64,000 nucleotides of DNA from NCBI RefSeq assembly GCF_044797955.1, contig NZ_CP085211.1, positions 806,001 through 870,000 on the forward strand. Direction: 5' to 3'. This DNA comes from Idiomarina seosinensis_A (GTDB taxonomy: Bacteria; Pseudomonadota; Gammaproteobacteria; Enterobacterales; Alteromonadaceae). A program made the position numbers and the translations under genes. The notes under the pieces are model-generated. The model saw only the letters and a program-made list of their open reading frames with translations, was not told the origin of the DNA and did not search any database. Of the stretch, positions 1-10,960 are shown one piece after another (position 1 is the stretch's first letter; each line of letters begins with the position of its first letter).

Positions 1-96
1 CCCCGCAGACAGCTCAACAATCAACGCATTGCGTGTCATAATAGCCAGCAGCTTGAAAGATTCCGGGCGTTGGGCTTTAGTGCTTTTCGCATCTGA
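1..96 (+). CDS. pdxB: 4-phosphoerythronate dehydrogenase, C-terminal end (partial)
   Basis: An open frame enters from the left edge and stops with TGA at 94-96, giving 31 residues. The tail (RRQ...RIACHNSQQLERF, then LGFSAF) resembles the C-terminal dimerisation domain of enterobacterial PdxB, which ends with RRE...YVICDDA...LLCKLGFNAV. PdxB oxidises 4-phosphoerythronate in pyridoxal 5'-phosphate synthesis. The position supports the call: in E. coli pdxB directly precedes usg (an asd paralogue), truA, accD, folC, dedD, cvpA and purF, the same order as here. Only the end is visible, so the call rests on a short match plus synteny. Confidence 0.62.
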   Translation, partial: PRRQLNNQRIACHNSQQLERFRALGFSAFRI

Positions 97-120
97 ACTG
101 AAATTACAATGGGAGTAACT

Positions 121-1137
121 ATGTCTGAAGGTTTTTGCGTTGCTGTATTAGGGGCCACCGGCCTGGTCGGTCAACAAATCATTGATAGTTTAGAGCAACG
201 AAAATTTCCTGTCAGTCAATTGGTTCCCCTCGCCAGTTCCCGCTCGGCCGGCTCCAGCATCAGTTTTAAGGGCGAAGAGCTGGAAGTGCAGGATGCCGAT
301 AACTTTGACTGGAGCCAGGCAGATATTGCTTTCTTCTCTGCCGGCGGCAGCGTTTCACGAGAACTGGCGCCAAAAGCAGCCGAAGCGGGTTGCGTTGTCA
401 TTGATAATACGTCGGAGTTTCGCTACGAGGCGGACATCCCGCTGGTGGTACCGGAAGTTAATGCTTATGCACTGGCTGACTTCCGTAATCGCAATATTAT
501 TGCTAACCCCAATTGCTCGACTATCCAGATGTTAGTCGCCTTAAAACCCATTCACGATGCCATTGGTATAGAACGTATCAATGTTGCCACTTACCAGTCG
601 GTTTCCGGCGCCGGTAAGGAGTCGATGGAAGAACTGGCTAAGCAGACCGCTGAGCTGCTGAACGCCCGCGAACCGACCATGGCAAATTTTAGCCGGCAGA
701 TAGCATTTAACTGTATCCCGCAAATTGATGTGTTTATGGAAAATGACTACACCAAAGAAGAAATGAAGATGGTGTGGGAAACCCATAAAATTTTAAATGA
801 TCCGACGGTCCGGGTTAACCCGACCGCTGTGCGGGTACCGGTATTCTTCGGTCACGCCGAGGCCATTCATATCGAAACACGGATGGCCATTACTGCCGAG
901 CACGCCAAGCAACTGTTGCAGGATGCTGCAGGCGTTAAGCTAATGGATAAGCGCGAGGAGTTTCCGACGCAGGTGAGTGATGCAACGGGCCATGACGAGG
1001 TTTTTGTTGGCCGTATCCGCGAAGATATCAGCCACCCTCAGGGGCTTAATTTATGGGTAGTATCGGATAATATCCGCAAAGGAGCGGCTACTAATTCAGT
1101 GCAGATTGCTGAGCATCTGGTCCGCGACTACTGGTAG
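121..1137 (+). CDS. asd: Aspartate-semialdehyde dehydrogenase
   Basis: NADPH-dependent enzyme that reduces L-aspartyl-4-phosphate to the semialdehyde, the branch point to lysine/diaminopimelate, threonine and methionine; cytoplasmic. The N-terminal Rossmann motif is GATGLVGQ. The active-site cysteine lies in NPNCSTIQM, the glutamine in YQSVSGAG, and the substrate-binding region includes GHAEAIHIET, so all catalytic elements are present. Length is 338 residues, normal for the family. An in-frame ATG at 109 exists, but GGGAG at 111-115 is well placed for the ATG at 121, which I chose. In E. coli this position holds usg, a homologue regarded as lacking the enzyme activity; here the gene looks catalytically intact. 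dapB, a later step of the lysine branch, lies near the right end of the window. Confidence 0.93.
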   Translation: MSEGFCVAVLGATGLVGQQIIDSLEQRKFPVSQLVPLASSRSAGSSISFKGEELEVQDADNFDWSQADIAFFSAGGSVSRELAPKAAEAGCVVIDNTSEFRYEADIPLVVPEVNAYALADFRNRNIIANPNCSTIQMLVALKPIHDAIGIERINVATYQSVSGAGKESMEELAKQTAELLNAREPTMANFSRQIAFNCIPQIDVFMENDYTKEEMKMVWETHKILNDPTVRVNPTAVRVPVFFGHAEAIHIETRMAITAEHAKQLLQDAAGVKLMDKREEFPTQVSDATGHDEVFVGRIREDISHPQGLNLWVVSDNIRKGAATNSVQIAEHLVRDYW

Positions 1138-1227
1138 AAAAATTAGTAAAAGCTAATCGCTTATGTCATAAAGATTTTATGGCTAACGCCGTTAATAAGA
1201 AAAGCAAAGTGCGGGCAGAGACAAAGG

Positions 1228-3483
<2,256 letters not shown>

Positions 3484-3504
3484 TTTTATTCGTAAGGAAG
3501 CGGT

Positions 3505-4293
3505 ATGCGAATTGCGTTAGGTATTGAGTACGATGGCAGCCGCTATTACGGCTGGCAGCGGCAACAGCATGTCGACAGTGTTCAGCAACGGCTGGAACAG
3601 GCACTGAGTAAAGTAGCCGATGAGAAGATTGAGGTGGTCTGTGCCGGCCGTACCGATGCTGGTGTGCATGCAACCAATCAGGTGGTTCACTTTGATGTTA
3701 ATAACAGCCGCGGCGGTGGTGCCTGGACCTTAGGCATTAACAGCAATGTGCCGGGCGATATTGCTGTGCGCTGGGCACAGCCGGTGGGCGATGATTTTCA
3801 CGCCCGTTTCAGTGCTAAGGCGCGACGTTACCGCTACATCATTGCTAATACTCCTCTGCGGCCCGGTATTCTCAGTCAGGGGGTAAGTCATTATCACCCT
3901 CCGCTTGATGAAAAAGCGATGCAGGCCGCGGCTCCCGCACTTATCGGCGAACATGACTTCTCTGCTTTTCGCGCCGCGCACTGTCAGTCGAAAACACCTT
4001 ACCGTAAAGTAACGCATCTGAGCGTCACCCGACGCGGTGATTTTATTGTGGTCGATATTAAAGCTAACGCCTTTTTACACCACATGGTGCGCAATATCGT
4101 CGGCAGTTTGATCACCATTGGCCGCCATCAGCAGCCGCCGCAATGGCTGGCGCAGTTATTAGCCGGGGGAGATCGAACACAGGCATCGGCCACTGCAAAG
4201 CCCGGCGGCCTGTACCTGGTGGGTGTCGACTATCCGACCCAATTTCAAATACCTGAACCAGCAGCCGGGCCGTTATGGTTTGCTGAAGACTAA
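3505..4293 (+). CDS. truA: tRNA pseudouridine(38-40) synthase
   Basis: Converts uridines 38, 39 and 40 of the tRNA anticodon arm to pseudouridine. The catalytic aspartate is in AGRTDAGVHA (about residues 52-61), and the family motifs FHARFSAKARRYRY and FLHHMVRNIVG are present. Length 262 is typical. The ATG at 3505 follows AAGGA (3495-3499) at good spacing, 21 bases after the fimV stop, so it is probably cotranscribed with fimV. No oddities seen. Confidence 0.97.
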   Translation: MRIALGIEYDGSRYYGWQRQQHVDSVQQRLEQALSKVADEKIEVVCAGRTDAGVHATNQVVHFDVNNSRGGGAWTLGINSNVPGDIAVRWAQPVGDDFHARFSAKARRYRYIIANTPLRPGILSQGVSHYHPPLDEKAMQAAAPALIGEHDFSAFRAAHCQSKTPYRKVTHLSVTRRGDFIVVDIKANAFLHHMVRNIVGSLITIGRHQQPPQWLAQLLAGGDRTQASATAKPGGLYLVGVDYPTQFQIPEPAAGPLWFAED

Positions 4294-4318
4294 GGCATGA
4301 CTGTTATGACCTCTTTGC

Positions 4319-4346
4319 TTGACCCAGTTGTGCTAACATGTAAGCT
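4319..4346 (+). promoter_or_regulatory. Possible sigma-70 promoter of accD
   Basis: TTGACC (4319-4324), a 16-base spacer and TAAGCT (4341-4346) lie in the 90-base gap between truA and accD. The -35 is good and the -10 is weak (3 of 6), so this is only a candidate. Confidence 0.3.
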
Positions 4347-4383
4347 AATCAACTAATTGAATAGAGCCTGAAAGCGGACACTT

Positions 4384-5274
4384 ATGAGCTGGATTGAAAG
4401 AATTCTCGCAAAGCCAAAATCAAATAAACGTAAAAACGTACCTGAAGGGGTGTGGAGCAAGTGTGGCTCCTGTGATGCGATCATTTATCGCAATGATCTC
4501 AAGCGCAATTACAGCGTTTGTCCAAAATGTGATCACCATATGCGTTTGACCGGACGCGAGCGGCTGGAATTGTTTCTGGATGATAAAGACATCACAGAAA
4601 TCGGCGCCGAACTGGAGCCAAAAGATGTACTTAAGTTCCGGGATTCAAAAAAGTATAAGGATCGTATCGCTGCGGCACAAAAAAGCACCGGCGAGAAAGA
4701 CGCATTGATTGCCCAGCGCGGCTCGGTGTGTGGCATTCCTGTCGTTGCTGTGGCATTTGATTTTAACTTTATGGGTGGCTCGATGGCGTCCGTTGTCGGG
4801 GCAAAGTTTGTTAAAGCTGTGGATGAGTGTCTTGCCCATAATTTGCCCCTGGTTTGTTTTTCTGCTTCAGGCGGCGCGCGCATGCAGGAAGCTTTAATGT
4901 CACTAATGCAGATGGCAAAAACCTCGGCGGCTCTGGCGCGAATGAGTGAGCAGGGTTTACCCTATTTTTCGGTTTTGACCGACCCCACCATGGGTGGTGT
5001 TTCAGCAAGTCTGGCCATGCTGGGCGATGTTAATATTGCTGAACCCAAAGCATTGATTGGTTTTGCCGGACCGCGGGTAATTGAGCAAACAGTACGCCAG
5101 ACGCTGCCGGAGGGCTTTCAGCGGGCCGAGTTTTTACTTGAACACGGTGCGGTTGATATGATTGTTGACCGTCGGCAAATGCGGACGACCATTTCCCGCT
5201 TACTGGCTAAGATGATGAAGTTACCCAGCCCGGAACTGGAAAAACTGGAAGCGGCTGAAAGCACTGAGGGTTAA
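4384..5274 (+). CDS. accD: Acetyl-CoA carboxylase carboxyltransferase subunit beta
   Basis: Beta subunit of the carboxyltransferase that moves the carboxyl group from biotin to acetyl-CoA, making malonyl-CoA, the first committed step of fatty acid synthesis; it works with AccA, which is not in the window. The N-terminal four-cysteine zinc ribbon is CGSCDAI...CPKCDHH (about residues 27-49), followed by the crotonase-like core with SASGGARMQEA (about 157-167) and GFAGPRVIEQT. Length 296 is normal. The folC start follows ten bases after the stop, suggesting cotranscription, as in E. coli. Confidence 0.97.
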   Translation: MSWIERILAKPKSNKRKNVPEGVWSKCGSCDAIIYRNDLKRNYSVCPKCDHHMRLTGRERLELFLDDKDITEIGAELEPKDVLKFRDSKKYKDRIAAAQKSTGEKDALIAQRGSVCGIPVVAVAFDFNFMGGSMASVVGAKFVKAVDECLAHNLPLVCFSASGGARMQEALMSLMQMAKTSAALARMSEQGLPYFSVLTDPTMGGVSASLAMLGDVNIAEPKALIGFAGPRVIEQTVRQTLPEGFQRAEFLLEHGAVDMIVDRRQMRTTISRLLAKMMKLPSPELEKLEAAESTEG

Positions 5275-5283
5275 TGACCACCG

Positions 5284-6603
5284 ATGTCGAATAATGCGCA
5301 GTCTAACGTAACGGACAGGCCAACGGCCGAATCCTCACTGTACAGCTGGCTGACTTATCTGCAAGAACTGCACAGTCGCGATATTGACTTAGGCCTGCAA
5401 CGTGTCCGTGCGGTGCTGGATAAAGCCGGGCTGGGGCGGCCGGCCAGTTATGTCATTACGGTAGCGGGTACCAATGGTAAAGGTTCGACGGTACGGTACC
5501 TGGAAACCATGCTGGCGGCAGCGGGCTATCGGGTGGGTGTTTATACCTCGCCTCATCTGCAGGATTATAATGAGCGCGTCACCATTAGCGGGCAGCAACT
5601 GCAGGATCAGCGCCATTGTCAGGCTTTTGCGGCGATTGATCAGGCCCGGGGCGAAACCTCTTTAACCTATTTTGAATTTGGTACACTGGCGGCGTTATGG
5701 CTAATGGAGCAGCAGCCGCTGGATGTTGCCATTCTCGAAGTCGGTTTAGGCGGGCGGCTGGATGCGGTTAACGTGATAGATGCCGATGTCGCTGTATTGA
5801 CCAGTATTGGTATTGACCATGTCGCTTTTCTGGGCGACAACCGCGAGCAAATCGGCGCTGAAAAAGCCGGTATAGCGCGTACTGCGAAGCCTTTGATTTG
5901 TGGCGATCCGCAGCCACCCTCGAGTGTTGCTGCCCAGGCGCAGCAATTGGGGGCGCTGTATTACCGGGTCGGTCATGATTTCAGTTTTACCGAACATAAG
6001 GATCACTGGCATTACCGGGGCATCGAGTCCAACCTGCTACAGTTGCCGCTGCCTGAGTTACCGCTGATGAACGCCGCCACCGCTCTGGCGGCTCTTGAAA
6101 CTCTGCCGCTGGCGGTTAGTGCTGATGCTATTGATGAAGGCTTGCGAACAGCGCGCCTAAGCGGACGCATGCAAAGCTGTCAGCACAACGGCTGTGATGT
6201 GTTGCTGGATGTGGCCCACAATGCCCAGGCTGCGGCTTACCTTGCCAGACAATTAACAAAACGGAGCCGGCGTGGACCCGTTTATGCTGTGGTAGGCATG
6301 CTCGAAGACAAAGATCATCAGGCGGTTTTCGCTCAGCTGCAGGGGGTTATAAGTCAGTGGTTTCTGGGTAGTCTGGATGAACCCCGCGGTCATTCTGCAC
6401 AACACCTGGCAGAGGCTCTGGGCAATACTGAAGGGAATGCCCCGCAGCAGTGTTTTGCCAGTGTCGAAGCCGCTTTTGATGCGGCGCTGCAGGCTGCTCA
6501 GGGTTACCAGGCGCAAGCTGAGAGTGAAACTGAAAAGCCGCTGGTGTTCGTATTTGGCTCGTTTTACACTGTCAGCAGAATTAATCAGCAATTGAGGAGC
6601 TAA
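5284..6603 (+). CDS. folC: Dihydrofolate synthase / folylpolyglutamate synthase
   Basis: Mur-ligase-family enzyme that adds glutamate to dihydropteroate and further glutamates to folates, using ATP. The ATP-binding loop is GTNGKGSTVRYLE (about residues 61-73). Downstream are the family segments YTSPHLQDYNERV, EVGLGGRLDAVN, TSIGIDHVAFLG and DVAHNAQAA, with FVFGSFYTVS near the C-terminus. Length 439. It sits between accD and dedD as in E. coli. The start has no strong Shine-Dalgarno, so translational coupling to accD is likely. Confidence 0.96.
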   Translation: MSNNAQSNVTDRPTAESSLYSWLTYLQELHSRDIDLGLQRVRAVLDKAGLGRPASYVITVAGTNGKGSTVRYLETMLAAAGYRVGVYTSPHLQDYNERVTISGQQLQDQRHCQAFAAIDQARGETSLTYFEFGTLAALWLMEQQPLDVAILEVGLGGRLDAVNVIDADVAVLTSIGIDHVAFLGDNREQIGAEKAGIARTAKPLICGDPQPPSSVAAQAQQLGALYYRVGHDFSFTEHKDHWHYRGIESNLLQLPLPELPLMNAATALAALETLPLAVSADAIDEGLRTARLSGRMQSCQHNGCDVLLDVAHNAQAAAYLARQLTKRSRRGPVYAVVGMLEDKDHQAVFAQLQGVISQWFLGSLDEPRGHSAQHLAEALGNTEGNAPQQCFASVEAAFDAALQAAQGYQAQAESETEKPLVFVFGSFYTVSRINQQLRS

Positions 6604-6605
6604 GC

Positions 6606-7175
6606 TTGGCCAGTCCGCTACAAAACCGGCTTGTCGGAACACTTATTCTGGTCGCCCTGGCGGTTATTATTTTGCCGGATGTACTGGATGGCGAGAAAGC
6701 AGAGACGGTGGAGGAGTTCGAAAGTATTCCTTTGCAACCTGAGCAGACCGCTGACTTACAACAGCCCCAGCCGATAACGGACGAGGTGGTTGAGCAGTTG
6801 TCACAACGACCAGTCGCCGAGGGCAGCCTGGAATCCGCTGAACCCCTGGCAGCGACGGCTGAGTCAGCAACAACACTGGATCCCGAAGCTGCAGAGGATC
6901 CCCAACTTGAGGTGCCCGCGCGCCAGCCACAGGAATTCGCGGCCGATGCAAAGGCCTTTGTTATTCAGCTGGGTGCTTTCAGTAATCGTGAAAGTGTTGA
7001 ACGACTGGTGAGCCAGTTAAGGCAAAAGGGTTTTGCCGCCTACACCAAGCCCAGTGGCGAACTGACTAAGTTGCTGGTTGGTCCCGATACCTCACAGGCG
7101 GAACTGGAAAAACAGCTGCCGGTACTGGCCGAACTGACCGGGCTGGAAGGTGAAATAGTATCTTACCAACCCTGA
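6606..7175 (+). CDS. dedD: SPOR-domain protein DedD
   Basis: Bitopic inner-membrane protein with a periplasmic SPOR domain that binds denuded septal peptidoglycan; DedD homologues assist cell constriction. One membrane helix follows a short N-terminus (about residues 8-25), then a Pro/Glu/Gln-rich linker, then the SPOR domain (about 113-189; AFVIQLGAFSNRESVERL...GFAAYT). It starts with TTG at 6606, supported by GAGGAG at 6594-6599, two bases after the folC stop. Length 189. Confidence 0.9.
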   Translation: MASPLQNRLVGTLILVALAVIILPDVLDGEKAETVEEFESIPLQPEQTADLQQPQPITDEVVEQLSQRPVAEGSLESAEPLAATAESATTLDPEAAEDPQLEVPARQPQEFAADAKAFVIQLGAFSNRESVERLVSQLRQKGFAAYTKPSGELTKLLVGPDTSQAELEKQLPVLAELTGLEGEIVSYQP

Positions 7176-7264
7176 ACCCATTCATCAGCAGCCAATAAAA
7201 AAGCCGCAATTTGCTTTTGTTTCTGTTAAAATTTGTCCACTTTTTGTCGAGCTAATGAGTGCTT

Positions 7265-7759
7265 ATGGTCTGGATAGACTATGCCATTGTCATCATCATC
7301 GCGGTGTCGACGTTAATCAGTCTGGTGCGGGGCTTTGTCAAAGAAGCTGTATCTCTGGCCGTCTGGTTTGCCGCTTTTATCATTGCCAGTCAGTTTTACC
7401 GTGACCTGGCTGTTTACTTTACGCAGATACAGGATCCACTGATCCGCAACGCGGCAGCCATAGCTGCGTTATTTGTGACGACTCTGATCGTCGGTGCCAT
7501 AATAAACTACATTTTATCCCGGTTGGTGTATCACACTGGTTTATCGGGTACCGACCGTGTGCTGGGTTTAGTGTTTGGCGCACTCAGAGGCCTGCTCATC
7601 GTCAGCGCGTTATTATTCTTCATAGATTCATTTACTGGCTTGTCCGATAGTGTCTGGTGGCGGGAGTCGCTGTTAATACCGCATTTTGGGTTTTTTATTC
7701 AGTGGTTTTTTGAATATCTGCAGACAAGCTCAAGTTTTTTAGTCCCGGAACCAGTTTAA
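7265..7759 (+). CDS. cvpA: CvpA family inner-membrane protein
   Basis: Small integral membrane protein with about four hydrophobic helices, named for its need in colicin V export in E. coli; its wider role is envelope-related and not firmly defined. The N-terminus MVWIDYAIVII...LVRGFVKEA matches E. coli CvpA almost residue for residue, so I start at ATG 7265 rather than the in-frame GTG at 7259; 164 residues. purF begins 15 bases downstream, the conserved cvpA-purF pairing. Confidence 0.93.
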   Translation: MVWIDYAIVIIIAVSTLISLVRGFVKEAVSLAVWFAAFIIASQFYRDLAVYFTQIQDPLIRNAAAIAALFVTTLIVGAIINYILSRLVYHTGLSGTDRVLGLVFGALRGLLIVSALLFFIDSFTGLSDSVWWRESLLIPHFGFFIQWFFEYLQTSSSFLVPEPV

Positions 7760-7774
7760 GAGGGTCGTTGTTTT

Positions 7775-9292
7775 ATGTGTGGTATTGTTGGGATTGTAGG
7801 TAAACAGCCGGTTAATCAGGCCTTATATGATGGTTTAACCATGTTGCAGCATCGCGGTCAGGATGCTGCCGGGATCATGACGGTAGATGAGCATAATACT
7901 CTGCGTCTGCGCAAAGCCAATGGCCTGGTACGGGATGTATTCCATACTCGGCATATGCACCGCTTAGCGGGTAACGTCGGTATTGGTCATGTACGCTATC
8001 CGACCGCCGGCAGTTCCAGTTCGGCCGAGGCGCAGCCGTTTTATGTTAATTCGCCATTTGGTATCGCCATGGCGCACAACGGTAATTTGACCAACGCGGC
8101 CGATGTTAATAACCATCTGTTTAAAACTGCGCGGCGGCATATCAACACCACTTCAGACTCAGAAATTCTACTGAATGTCTTTGCCAACGAACTGGACAAA
8201 AACGAGAGCCTGAGCCTTAACAGTGATGATATTTTTCGTACCATCACCGCAGTGCACCGGAAAATTCGGGGCGCTTATGCGGTGGTTGCAACCATCCTCG
8301 GTCACGGTATGGTAGCGTTTCGCGATCCCTGGGGGATTCGCCCGCTGGCGCTGGGTAAGCGCGAAACCGTCGACGGTGAAGAGTACATGGTGGCATCAGA
8401 GAGTGTTGCTATCGACGGTACCGGCTTTACCTATGTGCGTGATGTTGAGCCGGGAGAGGCCATTTACATCAGCAACGAAGGCCAGTTGTTCTCGCGCCAG
8501 TGTGCGGATAAGCCCAGACATTGCCCCTGTATTTTCGAGTACGTTTACTTTGCCCGGCCTGATTCGTTCATCGACGGAATTTCGGTGTATGCTTCGCGGG
8601 TTAACATGGGTCGCAAGCTGGGTGAAAAAATCAAGCGCGATTATCAGGATCTGGATATCGACGTGGTGATCCCTATTCCGGAAACCAGTAACGACATTGC
8701 ACTGGAAATTGCCAGTGCCCTTGAGCTGCCCTATCGCCAGGGTTTTGTTAAAAACCGTTACATCGGCCGCACCTTTATTATGCCCGGACAGACGCAACGG
8801 CGTAAGTCGGTGCGCCGTAAACTAAACGCCATTGGTGCCGAGTTTAAGGGTAAGAACGTGTTGTTGGTGGATGACTCCATTGTTCGTGGCACCACCTCGG
8901 AGCAAATTATCGAAATGGCCCGTGAAGCCGGTGCACGTAAGGTTTATTTTGCTTCAGCAGCACCTGAAATTCGTTTTCCTAATGTGTACGGCATTGATAT
9001 GCCAAGCGCCAACGAGCTAATTGGTCATGGTCGCGAATCCATGGAAATCCGCGATATGATTAAAGCCGATGGGCTGATTTATCAGGAGCTGGATGACTTA
9101 ATTGCTGCGGTTAGTCAGGAAAACCCCAACATTCATCGTTTTGAAACCTCGGTATTCAGTGGTGAGTATGTCACCGGTGACATCAGTCAGGAGTACCTGG
9201 ATAAACTGGATGCGGCGCGCAATGATGTCGCCAGGGCTGAGCGCGAAAGCAGTGAAGATGCTAATCTGGAACTGCACAATGACAATGACTAA
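7775..9292 (+). CDS. purF: Amidophosphoribosyltransferase
   Basis: First enzyme of de novo purine synthesis: transfers ammonia from glutamine to PRPP to give phosphoribosylamine. The N-terminal nucleophile Cys2 is exposed after Met removal (MCGIVGIVG), marking a class II glutamine amidotransferase domain (about 1-230). The phosphoribosyltransferase domain carries the PRPP loop VLLVDDSIVRGTTSEQI (about residues 363-379). Length 505 matches the family. A PurR operator was not identified by eye. Confidence 0.98.
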   Translation: MCGIVGIVGKQPVNQALYDGLTMLQHRGQDAAGIMTVDEHNTLRLRKANGLVRDVFHTRHMHRLAGNVGIGHVRYPTAGSSSSAEAQPFYVNSPFGIAMAHNGNLTNAADVNNHLFKTARRHINTTSDSEILLNVFANELDKNESLSLNSDDIFRTITAVHRKIRGAYAVVATILGHGMVAFRDPWGIRPLALGKRETVDGEEYMVASESVAIDGTGFTYVRDVEPGEAIYISNEGQLFSRQCADKPRHCPCIFEYVYFARPDSFIDGISVYASRVNMGRKLGEKIKRDYQDLDIDVVIPIPETSNDIALEIASALELPYRQGFVKNRYIGRTFIMPGQTQRRKSVRRKLNAIGAEFKGKNVLLVDDSIVRGTTSEQIIEMAREAGARKVYFASAAPEIRFPNVYGIDMPSANELIGHGRESMEIRDMIKADGLIYQELDDLIAAVSQENPNIHRFETSVFSGEYVTGDISQEYLDKLDAARNDVARAERESSEDANLELHNDND

Positions 9293-9317
9293 GTCATAGA
9301 CAGTCCGGATTGATTAG

Positions 9318-9339
9318 CCAGCGCGCTCAGGCGCGCTGG
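9318..9339. terminator. Convergent hairpin between purF and astB
   Basis: CCAGCGCGC (9318-9326), loop TCAG, GCGCGCTGG (9331-9339): a perfect 9-bp stem in the gap between the convergent genes, overlapping the end of astB. No T-run follows on either strand, so it may stop or protect transcripts in both directions rather than act as a classical intrinsic terminator. Confidence 0.55.
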
Positions 9340-10673
9340 AATGCATAAACTGAACCCAGTTTAAGTATTTGAGTTAACTCATCTAACGCTGTACGGGATT
9401 CTTCCAGCAGTGCCGGATCACGCAGTTCATCTACTGCCAGGCGGTCCCGGTAATGCTTTTCAACCCACTGGTTAAGGCGGGCAAACAGCGCCTCAGACAT
9501 CAGACAGTTGGGATTAGCAGCGGCCAGCTCTTCGTCATTTAACGCTACCCGCAGACGCAGGCAGGCGGGGCCACCGCCGTTGCGCATGCTTTGTTTCACA
9601 TCAAAGAAATTAACCCGCTGAATCGGGCCATCACTGGCAACCAATTGCTCAAGGTAGGTGTTAACGGCGGGGTTTTCCTGACATTCTGTCGGCGCTATCA
9701 AGGTCATTTTGCCATCCGGCGGCGTGATCAGCTGAGTATTAAACAGGTAGCTTTTTACTGCATCTTCTACACTGACGTCGTCGGTGGCCACTTCGATAAA
9801 GTGTAACGGGCTGTCGCCGAACTTTTGTTTAATTTCGTCCAGTTTGTTCTGGGTGTCGGCAAAGGCCTGCTGATGGTAGAACAGGACGTTCTGATTACCG
9901 ACAGCAATCACATCGTTATGGAATACACCCTGGTCGATAACCGCCGGGTTTTGCTGTAAAAATACCGTGGTATCACTGTCTAAACCGTGCAGCCGCGCGA
10001 TGGCCTGGCTGGCTTCCAGGGTCTGCCGTGCCGGATAGCGGGTCGGTGCCGGTTTAGACGAGTCAAAAGCATGTCGGCCAAATACGAAAATTTCGACCCC
10101 GGCATGACCGTACTCTCGGCACAGACGGGTATGATTAGCCGCCCCTTCATCGCCAAAGTGTTCGTTATCCGGCAAGTGCTGATGGTGCTCAAAGTAGCGG
10201 GAATTATTGAACATTGCCTGCAAAATGCGGCCACTGGTCTGCGGCTCTAACGAACGGTGAAATTTATTGGTTAAATTAGCCGGGGTAAAATGTACTTTAC
10301 CGTTATCGGTGTCGGCACTGGGCGATACCGTTGCGGCATTGGCGGTCCACATACTCGAAGCTGAACAGACGGCCTGAAAAATAGCCGGTGCTTGTGTCGC
10401 CGCTTGGTGCAGTACCTCGCCTTCACTGCCGGAAAAACCCAGCCGGCGAAGGGCATCGATATCCGGCCGCGCCTGTGGTGCCAGCACTCCTTGTTTCATG
10501 CCCATGTCGTGCAGCGACTTCATTTTGCGCAGGCCCTGCAGAGCCGCTTCTTTAGGACTGGAGCTGGCCTTGGCATTAGCTAACGACGCAACATTACCAA
10601 AAGATAAGCCCGCATAGTTGTGAGTGGGGCCGACCAGGCCATCGTAGTTAACTTCGAAGTGTTGCATGGTCAC
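9327..10673 (-). CDS. astB: N-succinylarginine dihydrolase
   Basis: Second enzyme of the arginine succinyltransferase (AST) pathway: hydrolyses N2-succinylarginine to succinylornithine, ammonia and CO2. The N-terminal motif FDGLVG.THNYAGLSFGN appears as NYDGLVGPTHNYAGLSFGN, and the catalytic cysteine lies in GGGPACLRLRV. Length about 448, normal. Starts TTG 10679, GTG 10673 and ATG 10667 are in frame; AGGAG (minus strand, 10687-10683) is nine bases from the GTG and fifteen from the ATG, so I prefer GTG, though homology would also allow ATG. No astC, astA, astD or astE is nearby, so the gene is a singleton here. Confidence 0.93.
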   Translation of the reverse strand: MTMQHFEVNYDGLVGPTHNYAGLSFGNVASLANAKASSSPKEAALQGLRKMKSLHDMGMKQGVLAPQARPDIDALRRLGFSGSEGEVLHQAATQAPAIFQAVCSASSMWTANAATVSPSADTDNGKVHFTPANLTNKFHRSLEPQTSGRILQAMFNNSRYFEHHQHLPDNEHFGDEGAANHTRLCREYGHAGVEIFVFGRHAFDSSKPAPTRYPARQTLEASQAIARLHGLDSDTTVFLQQNPAVIDQGVFHNDVIAVGNQNVLFYHQQAFADTQNKLDEIKQKFGDSPLHFIEVATDDVSVEDAVKSYLFNTQLITPPDGKMTLIAPTECQENPAVNTYLEQLVASDGPIQRVNFFDVKQSMRNGGGPACLRLRVALNDEELAAANPNCLMSEALFARLNQWVEKHYRDRLAVDELRDPALLEESRTALDELTQILKLGSVYAFQRA

Positions 10674-10721
10674 GTTCAAGAACTCCTGTTATCGTGCGTC
10701 TGTTACTGATCGATTGGTGTT

Positions 10722-10750
10722 ATTATACGTACTTAAGGCGAGCTTGTAAG
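10722..10750 (-). promoter_or_regulatory. Sigma-70 promoter of astB
   Basis: On the minus strand CTTACA (10750-10745), a 17-base spacer and a perfect TATAAT (10727-10722). Transcription would begin near 10715, about 40 bases before the start codon. Confidence 0.5.
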
Positions 10751-10896
10751 GCTTTATTTAGGTCCGCTGGCCGCTGTCTACCAAGGGCCAGGATGGTTAT
10801 GCTGCAGCAGTGAATTTTTATCAAATTCGTCGCTAACGGTTGTTTCCGGCTGCAATTACCGATATACCTAAAAAAAGAAAAGCCGCCAACCGGCGC

Positions 10897-10925
10897 TTGC
10901 AATACCAGGTAAAGACAACTATATC
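10897..10925 (+). promoter_or_regulatory. Candidate sigma-70 promoter of topA
   Basis: TTGCAA (10897-10902), 17-base spacer, TATATC (10920-10925), 35 bases before the topA ATG. Each hexamer matches consensus at four positions. The rest of the 287-base gap between astB and topA shows only the astB promoter and no credible gene. Confidence 0.45.
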
Positions 10926-10960
10926 GTCGGTCATACATTTATTGAGAGAAGCTAAAGTTT

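Noticed and set aside
10723..10938. Minus-strand 71-codon frame between astB and topA
   Set aside because: No ribosome-binding site, and it covers the promoters of both flanking genes.
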